Source of the DNA: Gardnerella piotii
GTDB lineage: Bacteria > Actinomycetota > Actinomycetes > Actinomycetales > Bifidobacteriaceae
Length of the DNA stretch: 64,000 bases
Direction of reading: 5' to 3'
Assembly: GCF_003397585.1 (NCBI RefSeq)
Contig: NZ_QJUV01000001.1
Coordinates: forward strand, 1-64,000
In this document: positions 1 to 8,393 of the stretch, in pieces
Layout: each line of letters opens with the position of its first letter
Numbering within the stretch: position 1 is the stretch's first letter
The notes under the pieces: model-generated
The model's database searches: none
Told to the model about the DNA's origin: nothing
What the model saw: only the letters and a program-made list of their open reading frames with translations
Program-made: the position numbers and the translations under genes

Positions 1-584
<584 letters not shown>

Positions 585-1100
585 TTCAATGAAGAGCCAA
601 CATAAGGCTCCAATATAAAAGAAAAAGACGAGACATTCTTTAAGGAAAGAACATCCCAACAAAAAACCTCACCATCATTTAACCATCTCTCAGGCACCCC
701 ACAATCTGTGAGGCTGACAATGAACTGGCAATAATTAACTAATAAGTAGTACAGACACGCTCTTGAGTTCTCAAACCACCACCACACCAGCCGGCTCATC
801 AACCTCAACCGAGGAGAACCAGCCGCGCTGAGCAGCAAGAGATAAACTTACACCAAAGCAAGCCCAAAAGCAAATCACACACAAGCCAACAAGCAAAAAC
901 CATTGAAACAAAGCCAAAACATCGGCGTGTTGAAAACACGATCAAAACACGATAAAAAACGCCACGCAACCAAACACCAACAAAAACACAACAAAAATAA
1001 TCCAAAAAAACAAGAAAAAACCATAAAAAACCCAAAACACGGGAGTGTCGCGCAAAATCACACAAGCCAAATACACAAAATAATCAAAACAAACAGCATA
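585..1100 (-). promoter_or_regulatory. rRNA leader and promoter region
   Basis: This gene-free stretch lies upstream of the 16S gene on the minus strand. At 763-774 the minus strand reads TTGAGAACTCAA followed by GAGCGTGT, which matches the conserved actinobacterial rRNA leader element used in antitermination and processing. The distal part (850-1080) is very C-poor on the minus strand and carries short direct repeats such as two copies around AAAACACGATC (plus strand). I could not place the -35 and -10 boxes with confidence. The open reading frames here are low complexity and look non-coding. Confidence 0.6.
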
Positions 1101-1124
1101 TATGCACACAACATGTGCGCGTGC

Positions 1125-1130
1125 TATATA
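1125..1130 (+). promoter_or_regulatory. -10 element for a probable leaderless sirtuin mRNA
   Basis: TATATA sits seven bases before the sirtuin ATG at 1138 and there is no convincing Shine-Dalgarno sequence. That spacing would put the transcription start at or next to the A of the ATG, as in leaderless actinobacterial mRNAs. No good -35 box is visible, so this is a weak call. Confidence 0.35.
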
Positions 1131-1137
1131 TAGGTAT

Positions 1138-1920
1138 ATGAGAAATAGCGAGAAAAACAGCAAGAACGGTGCACACCATCATATTGTTGCGTTAACAGGC
1201 GCAGGAATATCTACAAGCGCGGGCATTCCAGACTTTCGAGGCCCAGATGGAGTTTGGACTAAACACCCAGAACAAATGAGCGTTTACGATATAGACGCGT
1301 TTTTAAGCAGCGAAGAAGAACGCATGTACTCTTGGCGCTGGCAAAAAGAGTCGCCAGTTTGGAACGCTCAGCCAGGAACAGCACATAAATCGCTAGTAAA
1401 ACTTGAGAAAGCTGGGATGCTGGACTTAATCGCCACTCAAAACTTTGATGCGCTTCACGAAAAAGCTGGAAACAGCCCAGACATTGTAGTGAACTTGCAC
1501 GGAAGCATTGGAACATCACACTGCATGAGCTGCCACGCGAGCTATAAAACTGCGGATATTATGCGCGACTTAGACGCACACCCAGACCCACATTGCAGGC
1601 GCGCGCTGCCATACCGCGGAAACATGCCTTGCAACGGTCTTATAAAAACAGACGTTATATATTTTGGAGAAGCTCTGCCAGAAGGCGCAATGGAACGCAG
1701 CGCACAGGCGATTATGCACGCAAGCGAGCTGTGGGTTATTGGCTCTACGCTAGAAGTGTTTCCAGCTGCAAGTCTTGTGCCGCTAGCCGCTCGCGCAGGA
1801 GTGCCGATTACAATAATGAACCTGGGCGCTACGCAATACGATTATTTGGCAGAGCGCGTAATACGAGAAGATATTGCGAAAGCTCTGCCAAAGTTAGTAG
1901 ACGAAACTATTGCAAAGTGA
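1138..1920 (+). CDS. cobB: NAD-dependent protein deacylase, sirtuin (Sir2/CobB family)
   Basis: This 260-residue protein should remove acetyl or other acyl groups from protein lysines in the cytoplasm, using NAD+ and releasing nicotinamide and O-acyl-ADP-ribose. The sirtuin signature is clear: GAGIS followed by GIPDFRG near residues 22-35, TQNFDALH, the catalytic His in NLHGS, and a zinc site made of CMSC plus a second Cys pair around HCRRALPYRGNMPC. Near the C-terminus GSTLEVFPAA matches the NAD-binding GTSLxVxPA segment. I chose the ATG at 1138 because the upstream frame from 1102 has no family similarity. The gene is alone between the rRNA leader and the convergent glucosidase gene. The family is certain, the substrate is not. 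Confidence 0.93.
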   Translation: MRNSEKNSKNGAHHHIVALTGAGISTSAGIPDFRGPDGVWTKHPEQMSVYDIDAFLSSEEERMYSWRWQKESPVWNAQPGTAHKSLVKLEKAGMLDLIATQNFDALHEKAGNSPDIVVNLHGSIGTSHCMSCHASYKTADIMRDLDAHPDPHCRRALPYRGNMPCNGLIKTDVIYFGEALPEGAMERSAQAIMHASELWVIGSTLEVFPAASLVPLAARAGVPITIMNLGATQYDYLAERVIREDIAKALPKLVDETIAK

Positions 1921-1980
1921 CTATTACAAAGTGACTATTCACTATTACAAAGTAAACATTGAAAAGTGACTATTGCAAAA
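1907..1980. repeat. Degenerate short tandem repeat between sirtuin and glucosidase genes
   Basis: A unit resembling CAAAGTGACTATTA recurs about five times, starting inside the last sirtuin codons and running through the gap to the glucosidase stop. Copies are separated or partly deleted, as expected of slipped-strand growth. No hairpin terminator is obvious here. Confidence 0.6.
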
Positions 1981-1983
1981 TAA

Positions 1984-3936
1984 TTACTGCAAGCTAACAG
2001 CGATTCCCTCCCAAGGCGCAAGCGTGCCATTTTTAAGCGATTTAAGAGCATGATCTGCGCTGTAGGTAGAAATCATCACATCATCATACGATACGCCGTT
2101 AGCGGCGATATTACGCAACAATTCGGCACTTTGAGCAGGTATTGCTACAGATGAATCCGTCATATTTACCATTACGAGCAACTTCTTTACAGAAGCGCAA
2201 GGCAAATCGCAAGCAACCGCGCTTGAAGAACTCACACCATGCTCAAGACCTGCCTCATCTGCCACATCTGCCTTAGCATTATCACAAGTCTGCTCAACCT
2301 GCCTAATAAACGCGTAAACGCACTCGTCATCCGCATCAACCAAATTCCAAGAACCAGCCGAAACAACAGGCTGCGAATGGCGCAACTCAATCAAACGCTT
2401 GTAGAACGAGTAAACGGAATCCGAATCTTCCATTTGCTCCGCCGCATTAATATCTACATAATTAGGATTCACGCTAATCCAAGGCTGCGCATTATTTTGC
2501 GACGGAACATTAAAAGGCATGAATCCCGCATATTTAGACGCATTCCACTGCATTGGAGTTCGAGAATTATCGCGACCGCGCTTTGCGAGCGCATCCATCA
2601 TAGACTCCGCAGACTGAATATGCGCTTCTTCTACGCGCTGCTTAAACATATTCAACGCTTCCAAATCGCGATACTGCTCAAGACGCGTAAAGTGCGCGTT
2701 TGTCATGCCAATTTCTTCACCCTGATACACGTACGGAGTGCCGCGATGCATGTGAAGAAGCATTGCAATCGCCTTAGCAGAAAGCACGCGCATCTCATCA
2801 CTAGCCTCGCTACCCCAGCGAGAAAGCGCACGCGGCTGATCGTGATTATTAAAGAACAGGCTCGCCCAACCAGCCTCGCTAACTGCTTGCTGCTGATCTG
2901 CCATTGTGCGCTTTAATGTAGTCAACTTAAGAGGAGTAGGATTCCACTTAGTTCCATTTGCGCAATCAACATTAACTTGATCGAACAAGAAGAGCATGTC
3001 TAGCTCGCCATTAGAAGGATTTGTAATATAAGTGTTTCGATGCGCGGAAATTCCAGGAGCCTCGCCAACAGTTAAGAAACCTTCGCGACCCTTGAAAACC
3101 GCTTCGCGCATCTCGCGCAAAAACTCGTCTAAACGAGGGCCGTCGGAGCAGAAGAAATACGGAGAAGAGTAGCCGTCGTCGCCTGCTGGCGCATCTTCAA
3201 TCTGCGAACCGTACTCACCTGGCAAACGCCCTTCGCTATCTACGCGCTTAGAAATTTGCGTAATAACATCCATGCGGAAGCCGTCAATTCCGCGATCCAT
3301 CCACCAATTCATCATCTTGTACACTGCAGCGCGAACGGCAGGATTTTCCCAATTCAAATCTGGCTGCTTTGGCGAATACTGATGGAAGTAATATTCGCCG
3401 CGCTTTGGATCATACGTCCACGCCGAACCGCCAAAATACGAACCCCACTTATTTGGCTCCGCACCTGGCTCTCCAGGCACATGCCCTTTGCGCGTTGGCC
3501 TCCACCAATACCAGTCTGCGTAGTCGCTAGAAGGATCTCTTGAAGCCTGGAACCAAGCATGCTCGTCGGAAGTGTGATTTACTACCAAATCCATAACAAC
3601 TTTAAGGCCGCGCTTGTGCGCTTGTGCCAAAAGATCGTCCATATCTTCTAGAGTGCCAAAAAGTGGATCAATATCTTGATAATCGGAAATATCGTAGCCG
3701 TTATCGTCTTGTGGAGATTTGTAAACGGGGCTAAGCCAAAGCACGTCAACGCCTAAATCAGCCAAATAGTCAAGACGCGAAGTAATGCCCTTCAAATCGC
3801 CAATGCCATCGCCGTTAGTGTCTTGAAAGCTTCGCGGATAAATCTGATACACAACTGCATTTGCCCACCAAGGGTTTGGCGTAGCACCATTTGTGCGCAC
3901 GGATTGCGGCAAGTTCGCTCTGTTAAAAGTAGTCAT
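1984..3936 (-). CDS. GH13 alpha-glucosidase (oligo-1,6-glucosidase type)
   Basis: This 650-residue cytoplasmic enzyme should hydrolyse short alpha-glucosides such as isomaltose-type oligosaccharides or sucrose-related sugars to glucose. The GH13 (beta/alpha)8 signatures are present in order: VVYQIYPRSFQDTNGDGIGDL near residue 29, DLVVNHTSDEHAWF, the nucleophile Asp in GIDGFRMDVI, the acid/base Glu in TVGEAPG, and FFNNHDQPR. Length is slightly above the usual 560-600; the surplus lies in the C-terminal beta domain, where an Ala/Asp-rich insertion is visible. GGGGA ahead of the ATG is the ribosome site. The promoter probably overlaps the 3' end of the adjacent toxin gene. Subfamily substrate (isomaltose, trehalulose, sucrose) cannot be fixed by eye. 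Confidence 0.93.
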   Translation of the reverse strand: MTTFNRANLPQSVRTNGATPNPWWANAVVYQIYPRSFQDTNGDGIGDLKGITSRLDYLADLGVDVLWLSPVYKSPQDDNGYDISDYQDIDPLFGTLEDMDDLLAQAHKRGLKVVMDLVVNHTSDEHAWFQASRDPSSDYADWYWWRPTRKGHVPGEPGAEPNKWGSYFGGSAWTYDPKRGEYYFHQYSPKQPDLNWENPAVRAAVYKMMNWWMDRGIDGFRMDVITQISKRVDSEGRLPGEYGSQIEDAPAGDDGYSSPYFFCSDGPRLDEFLREMREAVFKGREGFLTVGEAPGISAHRNTYITNPSNGELDMLFLFDQVNVDCANGTKWNPTPLKLTTLKRTMADQQQAVSEAGWASLFFNNHDQPRALSRWGSEASDEMRVLSAKAIAMLLHMHRGTPYVYQGEEIGMTNAHFTRLEQYRDLEALNMFKQRVEEAHIQSAESMMDALAKRGRDNSRTPMQWNASKYAGFMPFNVPSQNNAQPWISVNPNYVDINAAEQMEDSDSVYSFYKRLIELRHSQPVVSAGSWNLVDADDECVYAFIRQVEQTCDNAKADVADEAGLEHGVSSSSAVACDLPCASVKKLLVMVNMTDSSVAIPAQSAELLRNIAANGVSYDDVMISTYSADHALKSLKNGTLAPWEGIAVSLQ

Positions 3937-3984
3937 ACATTCCCCATTAATTATTTTTATTACCTATATTTACTATTCTATATT

Positions 3985-4365
3985 TTAGCTATCTTTGGAT
4001 TTTGCAAGCAACTCTAAAGCACTACTTACCATCTCAGAATACTTGCGAATAATTTTAGAGTCAGTTCGAGTATTAGAGAATAATTCATCATGACTACCAG
4101 ATCTCACTAATACTAAAGAAACAGACAATCCATCAACCCAATAAATAAGCAGTAAATCTGGCTGTACATGCAGCTCACGGTACCCCTTCCAACTACCAGT
4201 AAGAGCATGATCACGGTATTTACTTTTTAATAGTTGTTGATCATTATCTATAAGAGCCTGAAATACAGCAAGAAAATTTTCAGTGTTAATATGCTTTTTA
4301 CGAATCTTTTTGTAGTCATTATCAAATGACTTAATTGTAAGAAGGCGTCGCTTTTCACAGTCCAT
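3985..4365 (-). CDS. Type II toxin, YafQ/RelE-like mRNA endoribonuclease
   Basis: This 126-residue protein resembles YafQ-type ribosome-dependent mRNA interferases. The signature runs KYRDHALTGSWKGYRELHV then QPDLLLIYW and ends with the active-site stretch RSGSHDELF. His residues in DHAL, ELHV and SHDELF, plus Asp in QPD, match the catalytic set described for YafQ. A C-terminal extension of ~35 residues after the toxin fold is unusual, since YafQ is about 92 residues. Its ATG overlaps the antitoxin stop by 11 bases, so the pair is translationally coupled with the antitoxin first. Confidence 0.85.
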   Translation of the reverse strand: MDCEKRRLLTIKSFDNDYKKIRKKHINTENFLAVFQALIDNDQQLLKSKYRDHALTGSWKGYRELHVQPDLLLIYWVDGLSVSLVLVRSGSHDELFSNTRTDSKIIRKYSEMVSSALELLAKSKDS

Positions 4366-4672
4366 TTAGATAATCCATCATGTTGGAAGCAGTATGTGAT
4401 TCATGAGTAAATTCGCGATTTTGAACTTGCCTACGGGCTTCCTCGTTTTTATTTTCGATAGCTTCTTCAACATACTTTTGAAGTTGTTCCTCGAGTGATT
4501 GGTAATGCTCAAAATCTTCACGATTAATAATGAAGTACATTGGTTGATTATTTTTTAACACTGTAACTGGCATACCAGAACTTACCTTGGCAAAAGCCTG
4601 TGCAGATTTACCATTACTAAAAGCACTAATAGGAACCATAGTGCTTATTGGAGCTACCGTAACCATATGCAT
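4355..4672 (-). CDS. Type II antitoxin, Phd/YefM-like
   Basis: About 105 residues. The N-terminal half (PISAFSNGKSAQAFAKV, then VTVLKNNQPMYFIINREDFE) has the Phd/YefM antitoxin pattern of a DNA-binding dimerisation fold. The C-terminal half is charged and helical (EEQLQKYVEEAIENKNEEARRQ) as expected for the flexible toxin-neutralising tail. An upstream ATG-like start at 4705 is possible, but homology begins near VTVAPIS, so I favour 4672 (or 4666). The protein should bind the toxin and repress its own operon through the palindrome just upstream. The partner type is mixed: Phd-like antitoxins usually pair with Doc or YoeB, whereas this toxin is YafQ-like. Confidence 0.75.
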   Translation of the reverse strand: MHMVTVAPISTMVPISAFSNGKSAQAFAKVSSGMPVTVLKNNQPMYFIINREDFEHYQSLEEQLQKYVEEAIENKNEEARRQVQNREFTHESHTASNMMDYLNGL

Positions 4673-4714
4673 TAACCTAACTTTTCTTACAAACAATCCA
4701 CGCACATGCTTAAT

Positions 4715-4770
4715 ACATGTATATTTATCATGCTTTTTACAAGTATATATAAAAGTTGTTATACTTGTAA
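4715..4770 (-). promoter_or_regulatory. Probable toxin-antitoxin operator (palindromes)
   Basis: Arms TTACAAGTATA (4737-4747) and TATACTTGTAA (4760-4770) form a perfect 11-base inverted repeat with a 12-base spacer. A third related half-site, ACATGTATA, lies at 4715-4723, nearer the antitoxin start. Three related half-sites upstream of an antitoxin gene fit autoregulatory binding by an antitoxin or antitoxin-toxin complex. Confidence 0.6.
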
Positions 4771-4797
4771 ATATTATAGCTAAAAGAGTATAAAAAG

Positions 4798-4823
4798 CGG
4801 CCCGCAGTAAAAACTACGAGCCG
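4798..4823 (-). terminator. Rho-independent terminator of the ketopantoate-reductase-like gene
   Basis: On the minus strand a 10-bp stem (CGGCTCGTAG with CTGCGGGCCG, two G-T pairs) closes on a six-base T-rich loop and is followed by CTTTTTAT. It lies 45 bases after the stop at 4869. Confidence 0.8.
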
Positions 4824-4868
4824 TGCCTCCTTCTCATTCATTGTACGAATTGCAGAATACTCTCCAAA

Positions 4869-5837
4869 TCACTGCTGATTATGCAATTTGAATGCAAGCT
4901 CCGCCAAATGAACTCCGTGAGTCAAGAACTCGTGAGTGCGGCAAACGTAGTCATTTTCGCGACCAAGCTTTGCAATATATCCGTTTATATAATCAACTTC
5001 TGTCTTTCGACCACGACTCATATCTTGATACATTGAAGGATAGTGCAAAGGATTTGCCACGCGACTTACGTAGTCAATAGCCTCCAACTCCTGTTGACGC
5101 GTATTAACCATACGAATTCCTGCACGATCGCACACATCGTACGCTTCGTTAATAAGTTGACGAGCCATATCCATAGCCCCTGGGTACGAAATAAACTGAC
5201 CCATTTGAATCTGATACATTGTGCACAAAGTGTTAACTACGGAATTAAAAACTACCTTTGCCATGCACGTACCCTTGAAATCTTCCGTAATAGTAGGATT
5301 CAAGCCAGCAGCTTTAAAATCATCTCGCATAGCAAGCTCAACATCGCTCACTTGCTCGTTCAACGCACACATATTCATTGTGCCAACGCCAACTTTACCA
5401 ATAAAATCAACGTCTCCAGGACCATTCAGCACGGTTGCAATCATTGCGGTACCGCCGTAAATGCGATCGTCCGAGAAATATTGCTGAAGCTTTTCAAAAT
5501 GACCCCAACCGTTCATTGCAGCGAACACAACCTGATGATCCTTAAACAAATGCTTGCAACGCTCCAACATCTCCGCAAGCTGCATTTGCTTCATAAACAC
5601 AATCCACACATCTGGATCGCCGTCATAATCTTCTGGAGTATACATATTGATTGGCACAAGATGGCGATTTTCGTGATCTCGGCTAACCATTACACCGCCT
5701 TGCTGGCGAACCTTATTCACATTTTCATCCCAGGCATCAATGAAATCAACATGAATACCAGCCGTTTCCTGCAACAAAACGCCATAGCGATACCCCATAG
5801 CTCCAGAACCGATCATTGCATATTTCATGTCACTCAT
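4869..5837 (-). CDS. Ketopantoate reductase family oxidoreductase (ApbA/PanE-like)
   Basis: The 322-residue protein is an NADP-dependent 2-oxoacid reductase of the PanE fold. Evidence is the N-terminal dinucleotide site MKYAMIGSGAMG, a middle AAMNGWGH segment like the family's substrate loop, and the catalytic Lys/Asn motif in AKVVFNSVVNTLC. The start at 5837 is fixed by GGAGGTG six to seven bases upstream; the longer frame from 5882 has no such site. The gene stands alone with its own terminator, away from other pantothenate genes. It may make pantoate, but many paralogues act on other 2-oxo acids, so the exact substrate is open. Confidence 0.82.
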   Translation of the reverse strand: MSDMKYAMIGSGAMGYRYGVLLQETAGIHVDFIDAWDENVNKVRQQGGVMVSRDHENRHLVPINMYTPEDYDGDPDVWIVFMKQMQLAEMLERCKHLFKDHQVVFAAMNGWGHFEKLQQYFSDDRIYGGTAMIATVLNGPGDVDFIGKVGVGTMNMCALNEQVSDVELAMRDDFKAAGLNPTITEDFKGTCMAKVVFNSVVNTLCTMYQIQMGQFISYPGAMDMARQLINEAYDVCDRAGIRMVNTRQQELEAIDYVSRVANPLHYPSMYQDMSRGRKTEVDYINGYIAKLGRENDYVCRTHEFLTHGVHLAELAFKLHNQQ

Positions 5838-5940
5838 AATGACACCTCCATGTAGGCTTGTAAGTAAAGTGGCACCAGGCATAAATCCATAAATTTTCGT
5901 TTACATGGATTACGCGGAAGCAACCACGAATATAACAAAA

Positions 5941-5981
5941 AGCAGAAGACTGAATGAGTGAAAAACAATCAGTCAACTGCT
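5941..5981 (-). terminator. Stem-loop terminator after tadA (possibly bidirectional)
   Basis: AGCAGAAGACTGA (5941-5953) pairs with TCAGTCAACTGCT (5969-5981), with an A-A bulge in mid-stem. T-rich text follows on both strands (CTTTTTG on the minus strand). It lies about 97 bases after the tadA stop. Confidence 0.7.
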
Positions 5982-6077
5982 CTTTGGTTTTTATAGCATA
6001 TTACACAGTTTTTTGAGAATGTCAAAATTTTTCTAATTACATCTTTACAGCGTTTCTAATTAAAAAATTATTCAGTT

Positions 6078-6542
6078 TTATCGATGATTTTCGAAAAAAT
6101 TACGCAATAACTGCACACACTGCGATTCGCAAACGGAGCCAAAAATTTGCGGATGGGAGCCAATATGAGGGTCTCGCAAAATATCCCAAACAGATCCGCA
6201 TGCGCCAAGTTTTGAATCCCATGCGCCAAAAACAACGCTACTAATATGCGTTTGTAAAATTGCGCCAGCGCACATTGGGCAAGGCTCCAAAGTAACAACA
6301 AGCGTGCAATCGCTAAGATTCCAAGACTTGCGCACCTCTGCTGCCTGCCTAATCGCAAGAATTTCTGCATGAGAAAGAGGATCCGCGTCTTTCTCGCGAA
6401 GATTAGAGCCACGGCCAATAATCACCCCAGAACCATCTACAACAACAGCGCCAACTGGAACTTCTCCACAATCGGCAGCAACTTGCGCAAGTCGCAGCGC
6501 CTCTTGCATTAGCGAAACATATTCGCGCGCGCGCAAAGTCAC
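6078..6542 (-). CDS. tadA: tRNA adenosine(34) deaminase
   Basis: This 154-residue enzyme converts A34 to inosine in tRNA-Arg(ACG). The zinc and proton-shuttle motif HAEILA and the paired-Cys motif EPCPMCAGAIL are both intact, and DPLSHAEI with NLSDCTLVVTLEPC is the standard TadA order. I chose the GTG at 6542: it overlaps the upstream esterase stop as GTGA and has GGGG about seven bases before it, whereas the longer frame from 6578 would run into the esterase gene. The two genes are therefore translationally coupled. Other cytidine deaminase family roles are unlikely given the motif spacing. Confidence 0.93.
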   Translation of the reverse strand: MTLRAREYVSLMQEALRLAQVAADCGEVPVGAVVVDGSGVIIGRGSNLREKDADPLSHAEILAIRQAAEVRKSWNLSDCTLVVTLEPCPMCAGAILQTHISSVVFGAWDSKLGACGSVWDILRDPHIGSHPQIFGSVCESQCVQLLRNFFENHR

Positions 6543-7408
6543 ATTAACCCCGAAGAAATATTGTGCAAAGCAAACCAAGAGCGAATATCGCCAAGTTCTT
6601 CCATGTGAACTGCGTGGTCAAGGCCGCGGTAACGCTTCTCTTCCAGCCACGTATGCTCCTCAAGCCATGCTGCAGCCGCCGAAAATTCGTAAGGAGCAAT
6701 AACAGCATCATCCAAGCCGTAGCCAAAGAAAACAGGCGTATTAAGATCCGCAAGAACGTCGTCGTTAAGAGAAATATCTTTAGCAATATTAGGAGCCACG
6801 AAGCCAGAAAGCGCAACGGATGCGCGATAGCGATCTGGATTAAGCCTAAGAACATGAATCGCAAGAGCCGCACCTTGCGAAAAACCAAATGGCACAACAG
6901 CGCGATCTTCGGGAACATTCGCCGCAACCCACTCATCAATCGCAGCAGCCGCAGCATACATATCTCGGTCTAAGTCATCTCCATTAGGCACAGCATCATG
7001 GAACCAACTGTAAGCGCCTTGAGCCAAGCGAAGTGGAGCACGTAAAGAAATCGCATCGTTATAAGGCGCCACAACGCGCATTAAGTCAAGCAAATCATCC
7101 TCGTTTGAACCCCATCCGTGCAACAGCAAAAGAAGAGGCCTTGTGGCGTATGCAGCTGCTTCGCCTCGAGAATACTTAGCAACGCTTACATGCAAATCTT
7201 CGCCGAATCTGCCTGGAACAACACTAGATTCGCGGCCAGCATGAAGGCCATTTGAAGCACCAGAAGCATTGTCTTCGCTGCCAAAATCGCCATTATTGGC
7301 GTTGCTGTTGCCGTTATTTCCGCCGCCAAAATCGCCGCCGCCAAAATCATTATTGTTAAATTCGCCGTTGTCGAACTCACTAGAGATCACACCGTTATGA
7401 TTAGTCAT
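6539..7408 (-). CDS. Alpha/beta hydrolase, carboxylesterase/phospholipase type
   Basis: About 289 residues. After a 60-residue low-complexity head the protein shows a serine hydrolase fold: LLLLHGWGSNEDDL for the oxyanion region, the nucleophile elbow GFSQG, GLDDAVI for the acid, and LDHAVHMEE for the catalytic His. This is the pattern of the YpfH/carboxylesterase 2 family, which cleaves short acyl esters. The head is rich in Asn, Gly, Asp and Phe (FGGGDFGGG and similar), encoded by imperfect short repeats at about 7290-7370; it looks like an intrinsically disordered insertion. No signal peptide is seen. No strong ribosome site marks the ATG at 7408; a GTG at 7426 is the alternative. Confidence 0.8.
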   Translation of the reverse strand: MTNHNGVISSEFDNGEFNNNDFGGGDFGGGNNGNSNANNGDFGSEDNASGASNGLHAGRESSVVPGRFGEDLHVSVAKYSRGEAAAYATRPLLLLLHGWGSNEDDLLDLMRVVAPYNDAISLRAPLRLAQGAYSWFHDAVPNGDDLDRDMYAAAAAIDEWVAANVPEDRAVVPFGFSQGAALAIHVLRLNPDRYRASVALSGFVAPNIAKDISLNDDVLADLNTPVFFGYGLDDAVIAPYEFSAAAAWLEEHTWLEEKRYRGLDHAVHMEELGDIRSWFALHNISSGLM

Positions 7409-7462
7409 AATTACAGCATACGGCACAGCTTTGGCATTTATAAACGCGCGAAGACTATATAA

Positions 7463-7500
7463 AAATTTAACCCCAGCCGCTTGGACTGGGGTTTAAATTT
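7463..7500. terminator. Stem-loop with AT-rich base
   Basis: AAATTTAACCCCAG pairs with CTGGGGTTTAAATTT across a nine-base loop. It lies upstream of the esterase gene and about 220 bases after the dcd stop, so it could end dcd transcripts or act as a bidirectional boundary. The rest of 7427-7721 holds only the short repeat listed next. Confidence 0.5.
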
Positions 7501-7643
7501 AAGGAAAAATATGAATAAGCTTTCGTGAATTACCTTTTAAGTTTTTCACTAATATTATGAAAACACATAATCCTTAGCGCTGCTAGTGAACTAGCTGATA
7601 ACTTGCTGAAAGTTTTCTACTTTTCCCCTGATTTTTCTTAAAA

Positions 7644-7710
7644 ATCGAGACTAATCGAGACTAATCGAGACTAATCGAGACTAATCGAGACTAATCAAGA
7701 CTAATCAAAT
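7644..7710. repeat. Tandem repeat, 10-base unit
   Basis: The unit CTAATCGAGA is repeated about six and a half times. The first four to five copies are identical and the last two drift to CTAATCAAGA and CTAATCAAAT. It lies 12 bases after the dcd stop, so it would be in the dcd 3' untranslated region. There are no spacers, so it is not a CRISPR array. Confidence 0.95.
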
Positions 7711-7721
7711 CTTAATTAATA

Positions 7722-8303
7722 CTAATCTTCCAAATTTGCGCGATAGAAGTTCTCGTAAGACCTAGACGGAGTTGGACCGCGCTGACCTTGATAGTGAGAT
7801 CCGTTAACAGAAGAACCGTAAGGATTCTCACATGGAGAACTCAGCTTAAAGAAGCACATTTGCCCAATCTTCATCCCTGGCCACAATTTAACTGGCAGCG
7901 TACTAACGTTTGAAAGCTCCAAAGTAATGTGACCTTCGAAACCTGGGTCAATAAAGCCAGCCGTGGAATGAGTCAAAATTCCAAGACGGCCAAGCGAGCT
8001 TTTGCCCTCTAAGCGCGCAGCAATCGTAGAATCCAACTTCACATACTCCCAAGTGGAGCCAAGCGCAAACTCGCCAGGATGCAAAATCCAAGGCTCATTT
8101 GGTGCAACCGCAAACTGCTCAGTCAACTCCCCCTGGTTTTCCGCAGGATCCACGTACGTGTAAGCGTGATTATTGAACAAGCGGAAGAATCGGTCGAGCC
8201 GCACATCAATCGACGCAGGCTGCACCATTTGTGGGGTCCATGGAGTCAAATCAATATGACCCTCGTCATGAGCTTTGAGAATGTCGCGATCAGACAACAG
8301 CAT
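7722..8303 (-). CDS. dcd: dCTP deaminase
   Basis: The 193-residue enzyme deaminates dCTP on the way to dUMP/dTTP. Family landmarks are MLLSDRDI at the start, [10 protein letters not shown], the [10 protein letters not shown] segment, [10 protein letters not shown] with the active-site Ser/Arg, and [19 protein letters not shown] with the catalytic Glu. Actinobacterial members are often bifunctional and go straight to dUMP; the sequence is compatible with that but I cannot prove it. The start is set by AAGGAGAT about eight bases upstream of the ATG at 8303, not the longer frame at 8345. The gene sits alone, 90 bases after the Ca-type ATPase start-to-stop block on the same strand. Confidence 0.95.
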   Translation of the reverse strand: MLLSDRDILKAHDEGHIDLTPWTPQMVQPASIDVRLDRFFRLFNNHAYTYVDPAENQGELTEQFAVAPNEPWILHPGEFALGSTWEYVKLDSTIAARLEGKSSLGRLGILTHSTAGFIDPGFEGHITLELSNVSTLPVKLWPGMKIGQMCFFKLSSPCENPYGSSVNGSHYQGQRGPTPSRSYENFYRANLED

Positions 8304-8393
8304 AACGTCAAATCTCCTTGCGATAAAACTTCGTAAAACAAACACTTAAACACACTTATATGCCAAGTGTAGCGCGTGCCGCGGTCGAAAATA

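Noticed and set aside
805..1163. Small membrane proteins or peptides encoded in the rRNA leader region
   Set aside because: The frames are Phe/Leu/Cys-rich translations of a C-poor strand with no ribosome sites, and several overlap on both strands.
7644..7710. Possible CRISPR array
   Set aside because: The unit is only ten bases and directly abuts the next copy; there are no spacers and no cas genes anywhere in the window.
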